Part shown: in pieces, positions 46,515 through 55,724 of the stretch
Numbering within the stretch: the stretch's first letter is position 1
Layout: the number at the start of each line of letters is the position of its first letter
Origin: Gemmatimonadota bacterium
Lineage (GTDB): Bacteria; JAAXHH01
Assembly (NCBI GenBank): GCA_009837395.1
Contig: VXTP01000022.1
Coordinates: 1-64,000 of the forward strand
Direction: 5' to 3'
Length of the DNA stretch: 64,000 nucleotides
Notes under the pieces: generated by a model
The model's input: only the letters and a program-made list of their open reading frames with translations
Database searches by the model: none
What the model was told of the DNA's origin: nothing
Made by a program: the position numbers and the translations under genes

Positions 46515-47473
46515 CCGTGGCCTATACCGTGGCGGACCGCGGTACGATCATCGACTTCGAGGCCACACTCGACCGGTTCCAGCGGTACGGCACCGACCTT
46601 GCCAACCGGTTCAAAGCGGGTGTCTTCAGCAAGGTGGTCCGTACTGCCGGGGGACCGTGCCTTTTGTCCCTGTACCGCGTCGAAGACCGGATCGAATTAC
46701 GCCTGACGCCCGGGGACGGGGCTGGCCGGTCGGATTCGCCGGCGACCGGTGAGGTGCTCGACGCGACGGCTGGCGCGGCTGCCGACACGGCGCTCGACGA
46801 GGCGATCGCGGCAGCCGGGAAGATCCTGGGCCTGTCCTTTCCGTTGCAGGCCTTCTACGCGTTCGCGTCCGGGGACCCGGTCCTATCCGCCGCGGTCGAA
46901 AGACACCACGGCCTGCGTCCCAATCTGCAGGTCGACCCCTTCGAGATGATCGTGTCCTCGATCACGGCCCAGCAAATCAACCTGGGGTTTGCCTACACCG
47001 TGCGGAGCCGGCTCGTAGCCGAATACGGCGAACCTTACGTGTTCGGCGGCGAAACCCACTATGCCTTTCCGACGCCCGACCGGATGGCGGAAGCGGAGCC
47101 CGGCGATCTGTTGCCGCTTCAGTTCTCGAGACAGAAAGAACGGTACATCCTGAACCTGGCGCGGTCCATTCGGGAGGGTGATACTGACCTGGCCGGGCTC
47201 GCGGAGAAGGACGACGCGTCGGTTGAACGGGAATTGACGGCCCTGGTGGGGATCGGGCGGTGGACGGCGGACTGGTTCCGCGCGCGTTACCTGGGCCGGG
47301 GCAACGTCATAGCCGCCGGCGATCTCGCGGTCAAACGGTCCATCGAGCGGCACTACTTCGACGGAGAACGCGTTTCCGAGGAGCGGATCCGGGAATTCGC
47401 GGACCGGTGGGGCGAATACACGAACCTGGCCGTACAGTACCTCCTGGCCGATTACGGTTCCGGCGGGACGTGA
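46493..47473 (+). CDS. DNA-3-methyladenine glycosylase II (AlkA-type, HhH-GPD)
   Basis: A 326-aa base-excision glycosylase. The N-terminal TBP-like domain is followed by a helix-hairpin-helix GPD domain: VSSITAQQINLGFAYTVRSR, LTALVGIGRWTADWFRARYL, and the catalytic Asp in AAGDLAVKRSI. It should remove alkylated bases. It lies in the same run as uvrA and the family B polymerase, so this is a repair-rich segment. The start could instead be the GTG at 46517, immediately after the VOC stop, which would shorten the N-terminus by eight residues. Confidence 0.92.
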   Translation: METPGIVTVAYTVADRGTIIDFEATLDRFQRYGTDLANRFKAGVFSKVVRTAGGPCLLSLYRVEDRIELRLTPGDGAGRSDSPATGEVLDATAGAAADTALDEAIAAAGKILGLSFPLQAFYAFASGDPVLSAAVERHHGLRPNLQVDPFEMIVSSITAQQINLGFAYTVRSRLVAEYGEPYVFGGETHYAFPTPDRMAEAEPGDLLPLQFSRQKERYILNLARSIREGDTDLAGLAEKDDASVERELTALVGIGRWTADWFRARYLGRGNVIAAGDLAVKRSIERHYFDGERVSEERIREFADRWGEYTNLAVQYLLADYGSGGT

Positions 47474-47489
47474 TCATCCGTGAACAGAA

Positions 47490-47537
47490 CGGTCAGTCCG
47501 GTCAGAACGGTCGGTCCGGTCAGTCCGAGCAGTCCGG
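47490..47537. repeat. 9-bp degenerate repeat tract
   Basis: Five to six imperfect units of ggtcagtcc and ggtcagaac between the glycosylase stop and the end of the VOC gene. The last units encode the VOC C-terminal residues. Confidence 0.8.
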
Positions 47538-47900
47538 ATCCTGGGCGATGTGCCAGAGCACGCCGGCCGGATCGATCAGATTGATCTCGCGTAGTCCCCA
47601 GGGGTAGACTCTGGGCGCCGCGGCGCGGACGCCGTCGTACCGCGCTACGAGGTCCTTTTCCACGATGTGCTCCCACCAGGCGTCCAGGTCCGCCACTTTC
47701 AGATGCATCATGAAGTTGTCCGCCCACTCCTTCTGATAGTAATTCTGGAGGTAGAAGCTGAATCCCTCGATGCGCATCTCACTTACTCCGTGCCCCGTCC
47801 AGACGGTTTCAAACCCAAGGTCCTCGTAGAACCGGATCGAAACGTCGTGGTCTTTCGACGGGACGAAGACCCGGAGCGCGTTCACTTTCAGGTCATGCAT
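47520..47900 (-). CDS. VOC-superfamily protein
   Basis: A 126-aa VOC protein (VNALRVFVPSKDHDVSIRFY, then EDLGFETVW and VADLDAWWEHIV, then LREINLIDPAGVLWHIAQ). AAGGA precedes the ATG. Its C-terminal codons run into a 9-base repeat tract shared with the intergenic space after the glycosylase gene. Confidence 0.92.
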   Translation of the reverse strand: MHDLKVNALRVFVPSKDHDVSIRFYEDLGFETVWTGHGVSEMRIEGFSFYLQNYYQKEWADNFMMHLKVADLDAWWEHIVEKDLVARYDGVRAAAPRVYPWGLREINLIDPAGVLWHIAQDPDCSD

Positions 47901-48043
47901 GGAGGGTCCTTCCTCTTGCGCGGAAATTCAAACGACATGGTAACACCTGACCCCTATGAATGACACTATGTTAATGGGGAATGGACGGAAGGCGCAAGGC
48001 GCAGGTTGGGGCAAGTAGCCGACTACCGCCATGATGGGCCGAT

Positions 48044-50290
48044 ATGACCAACGACCTCAAACAACACATTCGGGTTTCAGCCGACCGGTCTTTACCTCAT
48101 GCGGATCGAAGTACCGCATTCGGAGAGGTGGTGGCCAACTACCAGGACATGGCCTTCGGCTACGCGCTGGGACTTCTGGGTGAACGGCACCTGGCGGAAG
48201 ATGCCGCGCAGGAAGGATTCATCGCCGCCTGGCAGCAGATCGAATCGCTTCGCAAGCCGGATTCGTTTCCGGCCTGGCTGAGGCGGATCATAAAGTGGCA
48301 GTGTTTCCGGTTCAAGAGACGAAACAACCACCATTTCGTACCCATGGAGGACGACATCGAGGCGGCAGATGAAAGTCCCCTGGACCGGGCGGCGCGCAGG
48401 GACATGAGCGAGAAAGTCCGCGCCGCGGTGGAAGCATTGCCGGAAACACTGAGAGAAGTCACGGTACTTCGGTATATTGGAGACTATTCAGCGCCTGAAA
48501 TCGCACACTTCATGGGATTGAAAGCGGGAACGGTGCGCAAAAGGCTGTTCGAAGCGCGGAGCAAGTTGAAGCCGAGTCTGCTTCGCACTTTGTCAAGTGA
48601 ACTGAACGGTCACGCACCGTCTGCAAATGGTATCTTCGGAGACCGCATTATGCATTGGATACGACCCGATTTCACGAGCGAGCAAGGCCATTTCATGGAT
48701 GGCAGGCCGAACAAGGTCTGGGACATGCTGCTGGCCGCGGTGGAAGGGGATCTTGCCAGGATCAGGTCGCTGTTGCGGGAGGATCCCGGTCTGGCCAACT
48801 GCAACTGGGCGTACTATCAGCCCCTGCACTTCGCCGTCCGGGAAGGGCACACAGAGGCGGTCCGCCTGTTGCTCGAACACGGCGCGGACCCCTCGTCGGC
48901 ATCGGGACTGGATTATCACGTGCCGCCGCTCGAACGGGCCAGGGACCGCGGATACGACGAGATCGCCGGACTCCTGACGGACGCCATCGCGTCCAGGTAC
49001 AGCGCGCAGCCCGTGGGCGAACGTGCCTGCGAAGTGGTCCGGCGCGGCAACCTTGAAGAAGCCCGGGCGTTGTTCGAGGCTTCCCGCGAGTTGATAAACG
49101 CCTCGGACGAACGGGGCAACCGTCCCCTCCACGAGGCCGTGGCAGAACACAACCTGGAAATGACGGCCCTGCTGCTGGACATGGGGGCCGAACCGGATCC
49201 GGTCCGGTGGGATGGATGCAAACCGCTGCACGTGGCCGTGTTTCGCGCGCGAAAGTCCAGGGGAGGCCTGGATCCGCTGCTGACCGGATACCTGATCGCG
49301 AGAGGAGCGAACTACAGCATGACGGTCGCGTGCGCCCTGGGGGACGAACGGCGCGTGCGGAATCTCCTCGCCCGGGACCGAAACCTGGCCAACGACCAGG
49401 ATTCCTGCGGGCACTCCCCGCTGTTCAGCGCGGCGGGCCAGGGATACACCGACATCGTGCAGCTTCTGCTGGACCACGGCGCCGATCCCAACGCACCGGA
49501 ACACAACGCGCCCCGGGGACACGCGCTGTACGAAGCCGTGGCCGGCAATCACCTGGATACGGCGAAATTGCTGCTCAATCACGGCGCCGATCCCAACGCC
49601 CCGGTGGAATCCAGCGGCGTGCCCCTCTCACAGGCCCTGGGCCAGGGGAAGAACGAGGAGATGATCAACTTGCTGTACCGGCACGGGGCGACGGCCGACA
49701 TCAGCATGTACGTGCTGCTGGACGACATACCCGTGGTCGGCGAGCTCCTCGGCGCGGACCCCGACCTGGCCAATTATGGAGGCGATTACGGGGTACTCTG
49801 CATGGCGGCGGGCTTCGCGCGCAGAGAGATCATCGAAATGTTGATCCGGGCGGGGGCGGAACTGAACCGGCCCTGGTACGCCAACAACTACATGGGGTAC
49901 GCGTTCCGCCGGCGCAAGGGCTGGCACCTGGACGGACGCGCCTTGACCCCCAACGACGATATTCTCGACATGCTGAACCTGTTTTTCGACCATGGCGCCG
50001 ATCCAAACAACGCGAACTGGCACGGCGTCACCTACCTGCACAAACTGGCGGCGATCGGCGACGTGGCTAAATCCGCCCTGCTGCTCGACCGGGGCGCTTC
50101 CATCGAAGCCGTGGACGACGAGTGGCGCTCCACCCCGCTGGGATGGGCCGCGCGCTGGGGACACCGGGACCTTGCGGTGTTCCTGCTGGAGCGGGGCGCG
50201 GATCCCCGGGGCGGCGGCGCGGAATGGGCGACCCCGCTGGCGCGGGCGGAGAAGGCCGGGCACCCGGATATCGTCGAACTGTTGAAATAA
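48044..50290 (+). CDS. ECF sigma factor fused to ankyrin repeats (ANK11)
   Basis: A 748-aa protein. Residues about 25-92 are sigma-70 region 2 (FGEVVANYQDMAFGYALGLL, HLAEDAAQEGFIAAWQQI, FPAWLRRIIKWQCFRFKRRN). About 123-180 is region 4 (LPETLREVTVLRYIGDYSAP, EIAHFMGLKAGTVRKRLFEA). After a 45-residue linker, 500 residues of ankyrin repeats follow (EHGADPSSA, DERGNRPLHEAVAEHNLEMT, DHGADPNAPE, NHGADPNAPVESSGVPLSQA, STPLGWAARWGHRDLAVFLL). The ORF is continuous. No separate anti-sigma factor lies next to it, so the repeats may regulate the sigma module in cis or recruit a partner; that is inference. Confidence 0.93.
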   Translation: MTNDLKQHIRVSADRSLPHADRSTAFGEVVANYQDMAFGYALGLLGERHLAEDAAQEGFIAAWQQIESLRKPDSFPAWLRRIIKWQCFRFKRRNNHHFVPMEDDIEAADESPLDRAARRDMSEKVRAAVEALPETLREVTVLRYIGDYSAPEIAHFMGLKAGTVRKRLFEARSKLKPSLLRTLSSELNGHAPSANGIFGDRIMHWIRPDFTSEQGHFMDGRPNKVWDMLLAAVEGDLARIRSLLREDPGLANCNWAYYQPLHFAVREGHTEAVRLLLEHGADPSSASGLDYHVPPLERARDRGYDEIAGLLTDAIASRYSAQPVGERACEVVRRGNLEEARALFEASRELINASDERGNRPLHEAVAEHNLEMTALLLDMGAEPDPVRWDGCKPLHVAVFRARKSRGGLDPLLTGYLIARGANYSMTVACALGDERRVRNLLARDRNLANDQDSCGHSPLFSAAGQGYTDIVQLLLDHGADPNAPEHNAPRGHALYEAVAGNHLDTAKLLLNHGADPNAPVESSGVPLSQALGQGKNEEMINLLYRHGATADISMYVLLDDIPVVGELLGADPDLANYGGDYGVLCMAAGFARREIIEMLIRAGAELNRPWYANNYMGYAFRRRKGWHLDGRALTPNDDILDMLNLFFDHGADPNNANWHGVTYLHKLAAIGDVAKSALLLDRGASIEAVDDEWRSTPLGWAARWGHRDLAVFLLERGADPRGGGAEWATPLARAEKAGHPDIVELLK

Positions 50291-50319
50291 AACAGCATAC
50301 CCACGAAGTGTAATCGATC

Positions 50320-51294
50320 ATGCCGCAAACCGAATGCCTGGCCGGAGAACACGCCCTGGGCGAGGCCATCTTGCGCGACGACCAGCCCGTCTTCGAATCA
50401 GTGATGGCCGCCAGGCCCGATCTGGTGGAGACGCCCTGCAGGTGGATCGATCGCCGAGGCAGGGAGCGGCCGGTCAATCCCCTGGTGCTCGCCGACATGC
50501 TGGCGCGGGTTGAAATGACGAAGCGGCTGCTACAGGCCGGCGCCGACATCCATGCCCTGGACGCGTCGCTCTTCGGCTGCTGCGAGGGCCATGACCTGGC
50601 ACACCTGCGGCGGTTGCTGGCCGTCGGCGTCAACCCGAACGACGCGCGTAACGACGGGTGGGACTGCGACGTGCTGTACGGATTCCTGCAGACCTACACC
50701 CGGTCGACCCCCGATCATCACCACACCTGTATCAACCTGCTGATCGACCACGGCGCCGCCTTCGAAGACGGTCCGGTCATGGACATCCACCGGGGAGACC
50801 TGGATTCACTGGCTGCCCGCCTCGAAATGGACGCCGGCCTCGTTTCGGCGCGATTCGCGCTCGATTACGGCAATCATCTTACTCTGCGGGGGAGCATGCT
50901 GCTCCACGTGGCCGTGGAGTTTCACGAACTGGACGCGATTGACCTGCTGCTGGAACACGGGGCCGATCTGAATGCACGAGTCGCAGTGGGCAGGAACGGT
51001 GTGGGCGGCCAGACGCCCCTGTTTCATGCCATCGGCACGAACCAGGGAACGGGCTTTCACGTGTTCGAACACCTGCTGGAACTGAAGCCCGACCTGGCTG
51101 TGGAGGCTTTTATCCAGTCGAACCCGGACGACAACGGCCTGGTCATGGACTGCATCCATAAGGGGAAAGAACACTACTTCGACGAAGTTCTAAGGCTGAC
51201 GCCGCGGGGATACGCGGAGCGGTTCGCTGAAGGTCCGGAATGGCGGGAAACGAGCCGGGAGCTGGCGGTTTTGAAGGAACTCGGTGTGCCTTGA
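50320..51294 (+). CDS. Ankyrin-repeat protein (ANK12)
   Basis: A 324-aa protein starting 30 bases after the sigma-ankyrin stop, probably in the same operon. Repeats include TKRLLQAGADIHALDASLFG, HLRRLLAVGVNPNDARNDGW, LLHVAVEFHELDAIDLLLEH, and GGQTPLFHAIGTNQGTG. The last two blocks match the C-terminal part of ANK3. No other domain is present. Its position makes it a candidate partner of the sigma-ankyrin protein. Confidence 0.88.
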   Translation: MPQTECLAGEHALGEAILRDDQPVFESVMAARPDLVETPCRWIDRRGRERPVNPLVLADMLARVEMTKRLLQAGADIHALDASLFGCCEGHDLAHLRRLLAVGVNPNDARNDGWDCDVLYGFLQTYTRSTPDHHHTCINLLIDHGAAFEDGPVMDIHRGDLDSLAARLEMDAGLVSARFALDYGNHLTLRGSMLLHVAVEFHELDAIDLLLEHGADLNARVAVGRNGVGGQTPLFHAIGTNQGTGFHVFEHLLELKPDLAVEAFIQSNPDDNGLVMDCIHKGKEHYFDEVLRLTPRGYAERFAEGPEWRETSRELAVLKELGVP

Positions 51295-51299
51295 TGCCG

Positions 51300-51602
51300 C
51301 TATCCGCCGGCCACCGAACCGACGATACGATAGGGTTCCTTGCCTTGCGCAATGGTTTCAGGTACCGGCGCGTCGGGAGATTCGAGGGATAGGTCCCGTC
51401 CGCATCCGAAGAACCTGACGAGGGGCCGGCGGCAGCCCGATCCGTAGTCCCGGACCGTGCCGCCGAGCTGTGGAAAGCGCGCTTCCAGTGCGTCCAGGAT
51501 CTTGCGCTGGGTCACGACTCCGCCGGCGACCTGCAGGACGACTTCCTTGTCCCGGCAACCCGCCAGGTTCCGCAGGTGATAGGGCAGGACGACGCGTATC
51601 AT
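51300..51602 (-). CDS. MoaD/ThiS-family protein
   Basis: A 100-aa beta-grasp protein ([37 protein letters not shown]) ending VGSVAGG. The terminal Gly-Gly is the activation tail of sulfur-carrier proteins of the MoaD/ThiS type. It overlaps the BNR propeller gene by four bases (ATGA) and is co-translated with it. No molybdopterin or thiamine gene is nearby, so its acceptor pathway is unknown. Confidence 0.85.
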   Translation of the reverse strand: MIRVVLPYHLRNLAGCRDKEVVLQVAGGVVTQRKILDALEARFPQLGGTVRDYGSGCRRPLVRFFGCGRDLSLESPDAPVPETIAQGKEPYRIVGSVAGG

Positions 51603-52714
51603 GGGAGGGTCTGGACTTCGACGGACATCACCGGCGGGAGATTCTCCACGATGGAGCGCCAGTGGTCGCCGCCGTCGGGGGATACGTAGACCGCGCCACC
51701 CGAAGTCCCGAAGTAGATCCCGCAGTCATCGAGCGTGTCCACATCCATGGCGTCCCGCAGGACGTTGACGTAGCAGTCTTTCTGCGGCAGCCCCGAGGAC
51801 AGCGGTTCCCATTCGTTCCCGCCGGTCCGGCTTCGGTAGACGCGCAGGTGGCCCTCGTCCGGGTAGTGCTCGGAGTCGCCCTTCATCGGGACGACGTAGA
51901 TCGTCTCGGGCTCGTGAGCGTGCACGCCGATCGGGAAGCCGAAGTCGCTGGGCAGATTACCGCTCACATTGACCCAGGAATCTCCCCCGTTGTCGCTGCG
52001 CATGATGTTTCGGTGGCTCTGCATGAACAGCGCGTCCGGATGGGAAGGATGCATGGCAATGCGATGTACGCAGTGGCCCACCTCGGCCTCGGGTTCGGGC
52101 ATGTAGTCGGAATGCAGGCCCTTGTTGATCGCCTGCCAGGATGCACCACCGTCCAGGGACCGGAATGCGCCGGCCACGGAAATGGCAACGATTATCCGGT
52201 TCGGGTCGCCCTTGTCCAGAAGGATGGTGTGCAGGCAGAGCCCGCCCGCGCCGGGATGCCAGCCCGAGCTCGAAGGGTGGTTCCTAAGGCCGGCCAGTTC
52301 GTGCCAGGACCGGCCCCCGTCTGTCGAACGAAAGAGCGCCGCGTCCTCGACGCCCGCATACACCGTTTCCGGATCGGAGAGCGATGGCTCAAGGTGCCAG
52401 ACCCTGTTGAACGCCCATGGACGCGGGTTGTCGTCGAAATCGAGGTGGGTGCCCACTTCGCCTTCGAAAGTGAATTCGTTGCTCACCGGATCCCAGCTTT
52501 TTCCACCGTCGTCCGATTTCTGCACCAGTTGCCCGAACCAGCCCGTGCCCTGTGCTGCATACAGGCGATCGGGATCGACGCTGGAGCCCTTGAGGTGGTA
52601 GACCTCCCAACCTCCGAAATGCGGTCCGTCGATGTCCCAGTCTTTTCGGGCGCCGTCCGATGACAGTATAAACGCCCCTTTTCGCGTGCCCACCAGCACC
52701 CTGACCGTTCCCAT
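51599..52714 (-). CDS. BNR/sortilin-like beta-propeller protein
   Basis: A 371-aa protein starting [20 protein letters not shown], with repeated Asp-box motifs ([41 protein letters not shown]) of the WD40/YVTN/BNR-like propeller type. No signal peptide is visible. The ATG at 52714 has AGGAG upstream. From memory this pairing with a MoaD/ThiS gene recurs in other bacteria. Enzymatic activity is uncertain, since such propellers may only bind ligands. Confidence 0.85.
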   Translation of the reverse strand: MGTVRVLVGTRKGAFILSSDGARKDWDIDGPHFGGWEVYHLKGSSVDPDRLYAAQGTGWFGQLVQKSDDGGKSWDPVSNEFTFEGEVGTHLDFDDNPRPWAFNRVWHLEPSLSDPETVYAGVEDAALFRSTDGGRSWHELAGLRNHPSSSGWHPGAGGLCLHTILLDKGDPNRIIVAISVAGAFRSLDGGASWQAINKGLHSDYMPEPEAEVGHCVHRIAMHPSHPDALFMQSHRNIMRSDNGGDSWVNVSGNLPSDFGFPIGVHAHEPETIYVVPMKGDSEHYPDEGHLRVYRSRTGGNEWEPLSSGLPQKDCYVNVLRDAMDVDTLDDCGIYFGTSGGAVYVSPDGGDHWRSIVENLPPVMSVEVQTLP

Positions 52715-53007
52715 AATCGCTCCTGTTCCTTGTCTGCATTCCACCTGGATTCCTGGCTTTTGACGCCTGCAATCCGACTGAATACCAGGTCCCGGTATAT
52801 GGTATGATAATGTAGGCGTGGGCCCGGTATGTGTCAACATCTCGCCCACCGGTTCGGTTAGCCGGTATCAGCCAAAATCTGTGGCGTCATACCCGGGCCA
52901 TTCGTAAATTTACCTGGGTTAAGGAACAGCATCCTATCCAACACGTGGACTTAAGTGCTCGCACGTACAAGGTATCACAAAATGATTCGGATCCATGGAG
53001 GAAGAAA
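52715..53007. other. Divergent intergenic region (293 bases)
   Basis: It lies between the BNR gene and the VOC gene and is more AT-rich than its surroundings. TGGTATGAT at 52800-52808 resembles an extended -10 element on the plus strand and is the best promoter candidate, with low confidence. I see no RNA gene or strong hairpin. Confidence 0.4.
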
Positions 53008-53412
53008 ATGCGAATCGAAATGACGGGCGTGTTCGTGAACGATCCCATCGAGGCGCACGAGTTCTACACGAAGATCCTGGGCTTCAAGGAGATCATGTTC
53101 GTGCCCGAGGCCAGTCTCGCCATCGTAGCTTCTCCCGAGGAACCCGATGGCACGACCCTCCTGCTGGAACCGAAGGGTACCGAGTGGTCCCAGGTTTACC
53201 ACAAGGAACTCTATGAATCGGGGATGCCATCCATCGTGTTTTCCGTGGACGATATCGCTTCCGAATACGAACGGTTGAAGAAGCTGGGTGTCCGGTTCAG
53301 CGTGGACCCGACGAAACAGGACTTCGGCATCCAGGCCATTATCGACGATTCCTGCGGAAACTATATTGCGCTCGTGGAACTGAATGAAGGCGCGTGGCAG
53401 ACCACACCCTGA
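53008..53412 (+). CDS. VOC-superfamily protein
   Basis: A 134-aa VOC protein (MTGVFVNDPIEAHEFYTKIL, GFKEIMFVPEASLAIVAS, FSVDDIASEYERLKKLGVRF, SCGNYIALVEL). The ATG at 53008 follows GGAGGAAGAAA; the ORF-track start further upstream is not supported. It is followed after 11 bases by a DinB-fold gene, probably in one operon. Confidence 0.93.
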   Translation: MRIEMTGVFVNDPIEAHEFYTKILGFKEIMFVPEASLAIVASPEEPDGTTLLLEPKGTEWSQVYHKELYESGMPSIVFSVDDIASEYERLKKLGVRFSVDPTKQDFGIQAIIDDSCGNYIALVELNEGAWQTTP

Positions 53413-53423
53413 AAGGATAAAAC

Positions 53424-53984
53424 ATGAACTGGACCGAAATACTGACTCGTGAACTGAAATACTCCTACCTGGCGGCAGACGGATTGATGGACCTCGTCGA
53501 GGACAAGGATCTCGACTGGAAACCGTCGTCGGGCGACAACTGGATGACGACGGGCCAGCTGCTTTTTCACGTGGGCGAAGCTTGCGGAATGGCGATCAAG
53601 GGATTCGTAACCGGCGACTTCGGTTTGCCCGAAGGCGTCAGCGCGGACGACATGGGATCCGGGGATATGCTGCCCCCGGCCGAAGCGATGGCCACGGTCG
53701 CCTCGGTGGCGGAAGCAAAGGAAAAACTCGCGGCGGACCGGGACCTGGCCTTCGAAATGCTCGAGCTTGCCGGTGAGGAAAGGATGCAGAACGAACCCGC
53801 ACCCGCGCCATGGGACCCTTCCACGCCCGTCCTTGGCCATCGCATGCTTGAGATGGTGCAGCACCTGGTTCAGCACAAGGGGCAGTTGTTCTACTACCTG
53901 AAACTACAGGGCAAGCCGGTCAACACCATGCACCTGTGGGGCGGGGAGCTCGCCGAGGACCGCGATGCGGAACGCGAGGAATAG
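53424..53984 (+). CDS. DinB-superfamily protein (four-helix metal-binding fold)
   Basis: A 186-aa DinB/YfiT-like protein. Histidines in LLFHVGEACG (about residue 49) and MVQHLVQHKGQLFYYLKLQG (about 139-158) are in the positions expected for the metal site. Such proteins are thiol- or damage-associated metal-dependent enzymes of unclear substrate. They are unrelated to the polymerase gene dinB. It is coupled to the upstream VOC gene and converges with the PhyH gene (11 bases between the stops). Confidence 0.88.
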   Translation: MNWTEILTRELKYSYLAADGLMDLVEDKDLDWKPSSGDNWMTTGQLLFHVGEACGMAIKGFVTGDFGLPEGVSADDMGSGDMLPPAEAMATVASVAEAKEKLAADRDLAFEMLELAGEERMQNEPAPAPWDPSTPVLGHRMLEMVQHLVQHKGQLFYYLKLQGKPVNTMHLWGGELAEDRDAEREE

Positions 53985-53995
53985 CGCGCCACCAG

Positions 53996-54748
53996 TTAGA
54001 GTTTGCCTTCCTTCTCCCATCGGGCAAAGAGTTCCTGGCGATAGCGTTCGGCCTTTTCTTCGTCCTTCCTTGCCCTGGCCGCGAAATACACCAGCCCAAG
54101 GGCGGCGCGGCGGCGGTCGGACCGGTTCGCGTCCGCCCGGTGAATGATCATGCTGTGATGGGCGAAGACATCGCCCGGGCTGGCGCGCATGGCCACTTCC
54201 CGTTCCCGGTCCTCGTCGGAGAAATCGGGTATCCCCTGTGAGAACCCGAGCACGTTGGACGTCCGGTGGGGACGCATGCCCCGCCGATGCGATCCCCGCA
54301 CGTACCGCATGCATCCGTTTTCCTCATCAATTTCATCCAGGGCGATCCAAAGGGTCACGGCCTCGTTTGGTTCCAGCATGAAATAGAAGCCGTCCTGGTG
54401 GGGCGGGGTTACGTCGCCCACCCTGGCCGGCTTGTTGAACCACTGGGGATTCCTGGGAAGCACGTCGTCCGCGAGCAGGTATCTCGCCAGTTCCGCAAAA
54501 CCGTAGGACCCGAAAAGCTCGTCGAAGTACGGGTCCAGTTCAGCCATGTTCTGCAGCCGCTTGATGGACGACGGATCTTCTTTGTCCTCGTAGAAGGCCG
54601 TCGTATCCGGCGCCCCCGGAAGCACCTCTTCGATGAACCGATCGATGTTGTTGTTGATCTCGGCCGCTTCCGCCGGTGCCAGATACCCCTTGAGCAGCAC
54701 GAAGCCGTCGCGGTCAAAATCCTGCTTTACCCGGTCGTTGAACTCCAT
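53996..54748 (-). CDS. Phytanoyl-CoA dioxygenase-family protein
   Basis: A 250-aa Fe(II)/2-oxoglutarate-dependent oxygenase. VTPPHQDGFYFMLEPNEAVT holds the HxD metal ligands, DEIDEENGCMRYVRGSHRRG is the double-stranded beta-helix core, and FAHHSMIIHRADANRSDRRR provides the distal His and the Arg for 2-oxoglutarate. PhyH proteins hydroxylate lipids or natural products; the substrate is unknown here. The N-terminus (VKQDFDRDGFVLLKGYLAPA) is typical, so the start is secure. Confidence 0.93.
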   Translation of the reverse strand: MEFNDRVKQDFDRDGFVLLKGYLAPAEAAEINNNIDRFIEEVLPGAPDTTAFYEDKEDPSSIKRLQNMAELDPYFDELFGSYGFAELARYLLADDVLPRNPQWFNKPARVGDVTPPHQDGFYFMLEPNEAVTLWIALDEIDEENGCMRYVRGSHRRGMRPHRTSNVLGFSQGIPDFSDEDREREVAMRASPGDVFAHHSMIIHRADANRSDRRRAALGLVYFAARARKDEEKAERYRQELFARWEKEGKL

Positions 54749-54818
54749 TTCCTGGTCTCCTGTGCTAAGGCCTTGGCCCCTGGCTTAAACCTATGGTACT
54801 CTTCCGCTTTTTGCCATC

Positions 54819-55589
54819 CTAAAACGTAACCGCCAGGCCATTTTCCAGCACCGTATCCAGCTTGCTGACGCCTTCCGGCGGCCGGCTGTCGTAGCGCGTG
54901 ACGAAATTCAGGGCCAGCACAAGCGGTCCGGCCAGGTCGATCTCCAGGTTGAGTTCGCCGAGGATGCGGGTATCGCCGATCTCGTTCCACAGCGGTTGGA
55001 AATACACCGTGCACGTGGACACGACGCGGTCATTGACGGCGATTCTTGACGACAGATAGTGGCTCCAGCGGACAACGGTCGCGTTGTCGGGGTGGTCATC
55101 CGTCGGCATCAATTCACTCAGCCGCTCGTGTTCCACGAAGGCGGAAGCGCCCTCCCACAGCTGGAACACCTCGGACTCGACCAGGTGGAATCGAAGCCCT
55201 CCGCCGGCCAGTGCACGGGCGTCGAGCCGATAGGTCGTATCATAGTTGTACTGGGTGAACGCCTCGATGCCGAACCGCCCATGCAAGGGGTAGTGCTGGC
55301 GGAGGTGGATCAGTCCTTCATCGGCGAAACGCTCGCCCTGTTCCCATCCGAAGTCGTTCCGAGCCAGCAAAAACGTATGCACCCTGGGGTGGTCAAAATC
55401 CAATCGCCCTTCCAGACCGATTTCCTTAAGGTCAGTATTCCCCGTATGCATCTCCAGGTTCAGGGCCAGGGCACCCGAGAAACCGGCGGCGTCCGTGTCT
55501 CCACGCAGCGCTTCGATGTTCACCTGGGCCGCCGAATGGCCTGAAGCCAAAGCCAGGGGCAGGAGAACGAGCAGGTAAAGGTATCTCAA
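54819..55589 (-). CDS. DUF481-type outer-membrane protein
   Basis: A 256-aa protein with a signal peptide (YLYLLVLLPLALASGHSAAQ). Beta-rich repeats follow (LALNLEMHTGNTDLKEIGLE, FLLARNDFGWEQGERFADEG, FGIEAFTQYNYDTTYRLDAR) as in DUF481 proteins, ending in GLAVTF with a terminal Phe as in outer-membrane barrels. The start is a TTG at 55589 with GGAG eight bases upstream. It is the best evidence in the window for a diderm cell envelope. Confidence 0.82.
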   Translation of the reverse strand: MRYLYLLVLLPLALASGHSAAQVNIEALRGDTDAAGFSGALALNLEMHTGNTDLKEIGLEGRLDFDHPRVHTFLLARNDFGWEQGERFADEGLIHLRQHYPLHGRFGIEAFTQYNYDTTYRLDARALAGGGLRFHLVESEVFQLWEGASAFVEHERLSELMPTDDHPDNATVVRWSHYLSSRIAVNDRVVSTCTVYFQPLWNEIGDTRILGELNLEIDLAGPLVLALNFVTRYDSRPPEGVSKLDTVLENGLAVTF

Positions 55590-55724
55590 GCCGGAGTCTC
55601 CATATTACTTAGTGCCAGAATACTTAGTGCTTGCCATACCGATCCACGGCGATTTTCATTGTCTTAATATACTTCGATTCCCGTCCGTAGTGAAACGATA
55701 AGTAATCCTTTGAAAGACGTATAA

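Noticed and set aside
53424-53984. DinB-fold gene as a second DNA polymerase IV
   Set aside because: The name coincidence is misleading; the protein is a four-helix metal-binding DinB/YfiT-type protein with no polymerase motif.
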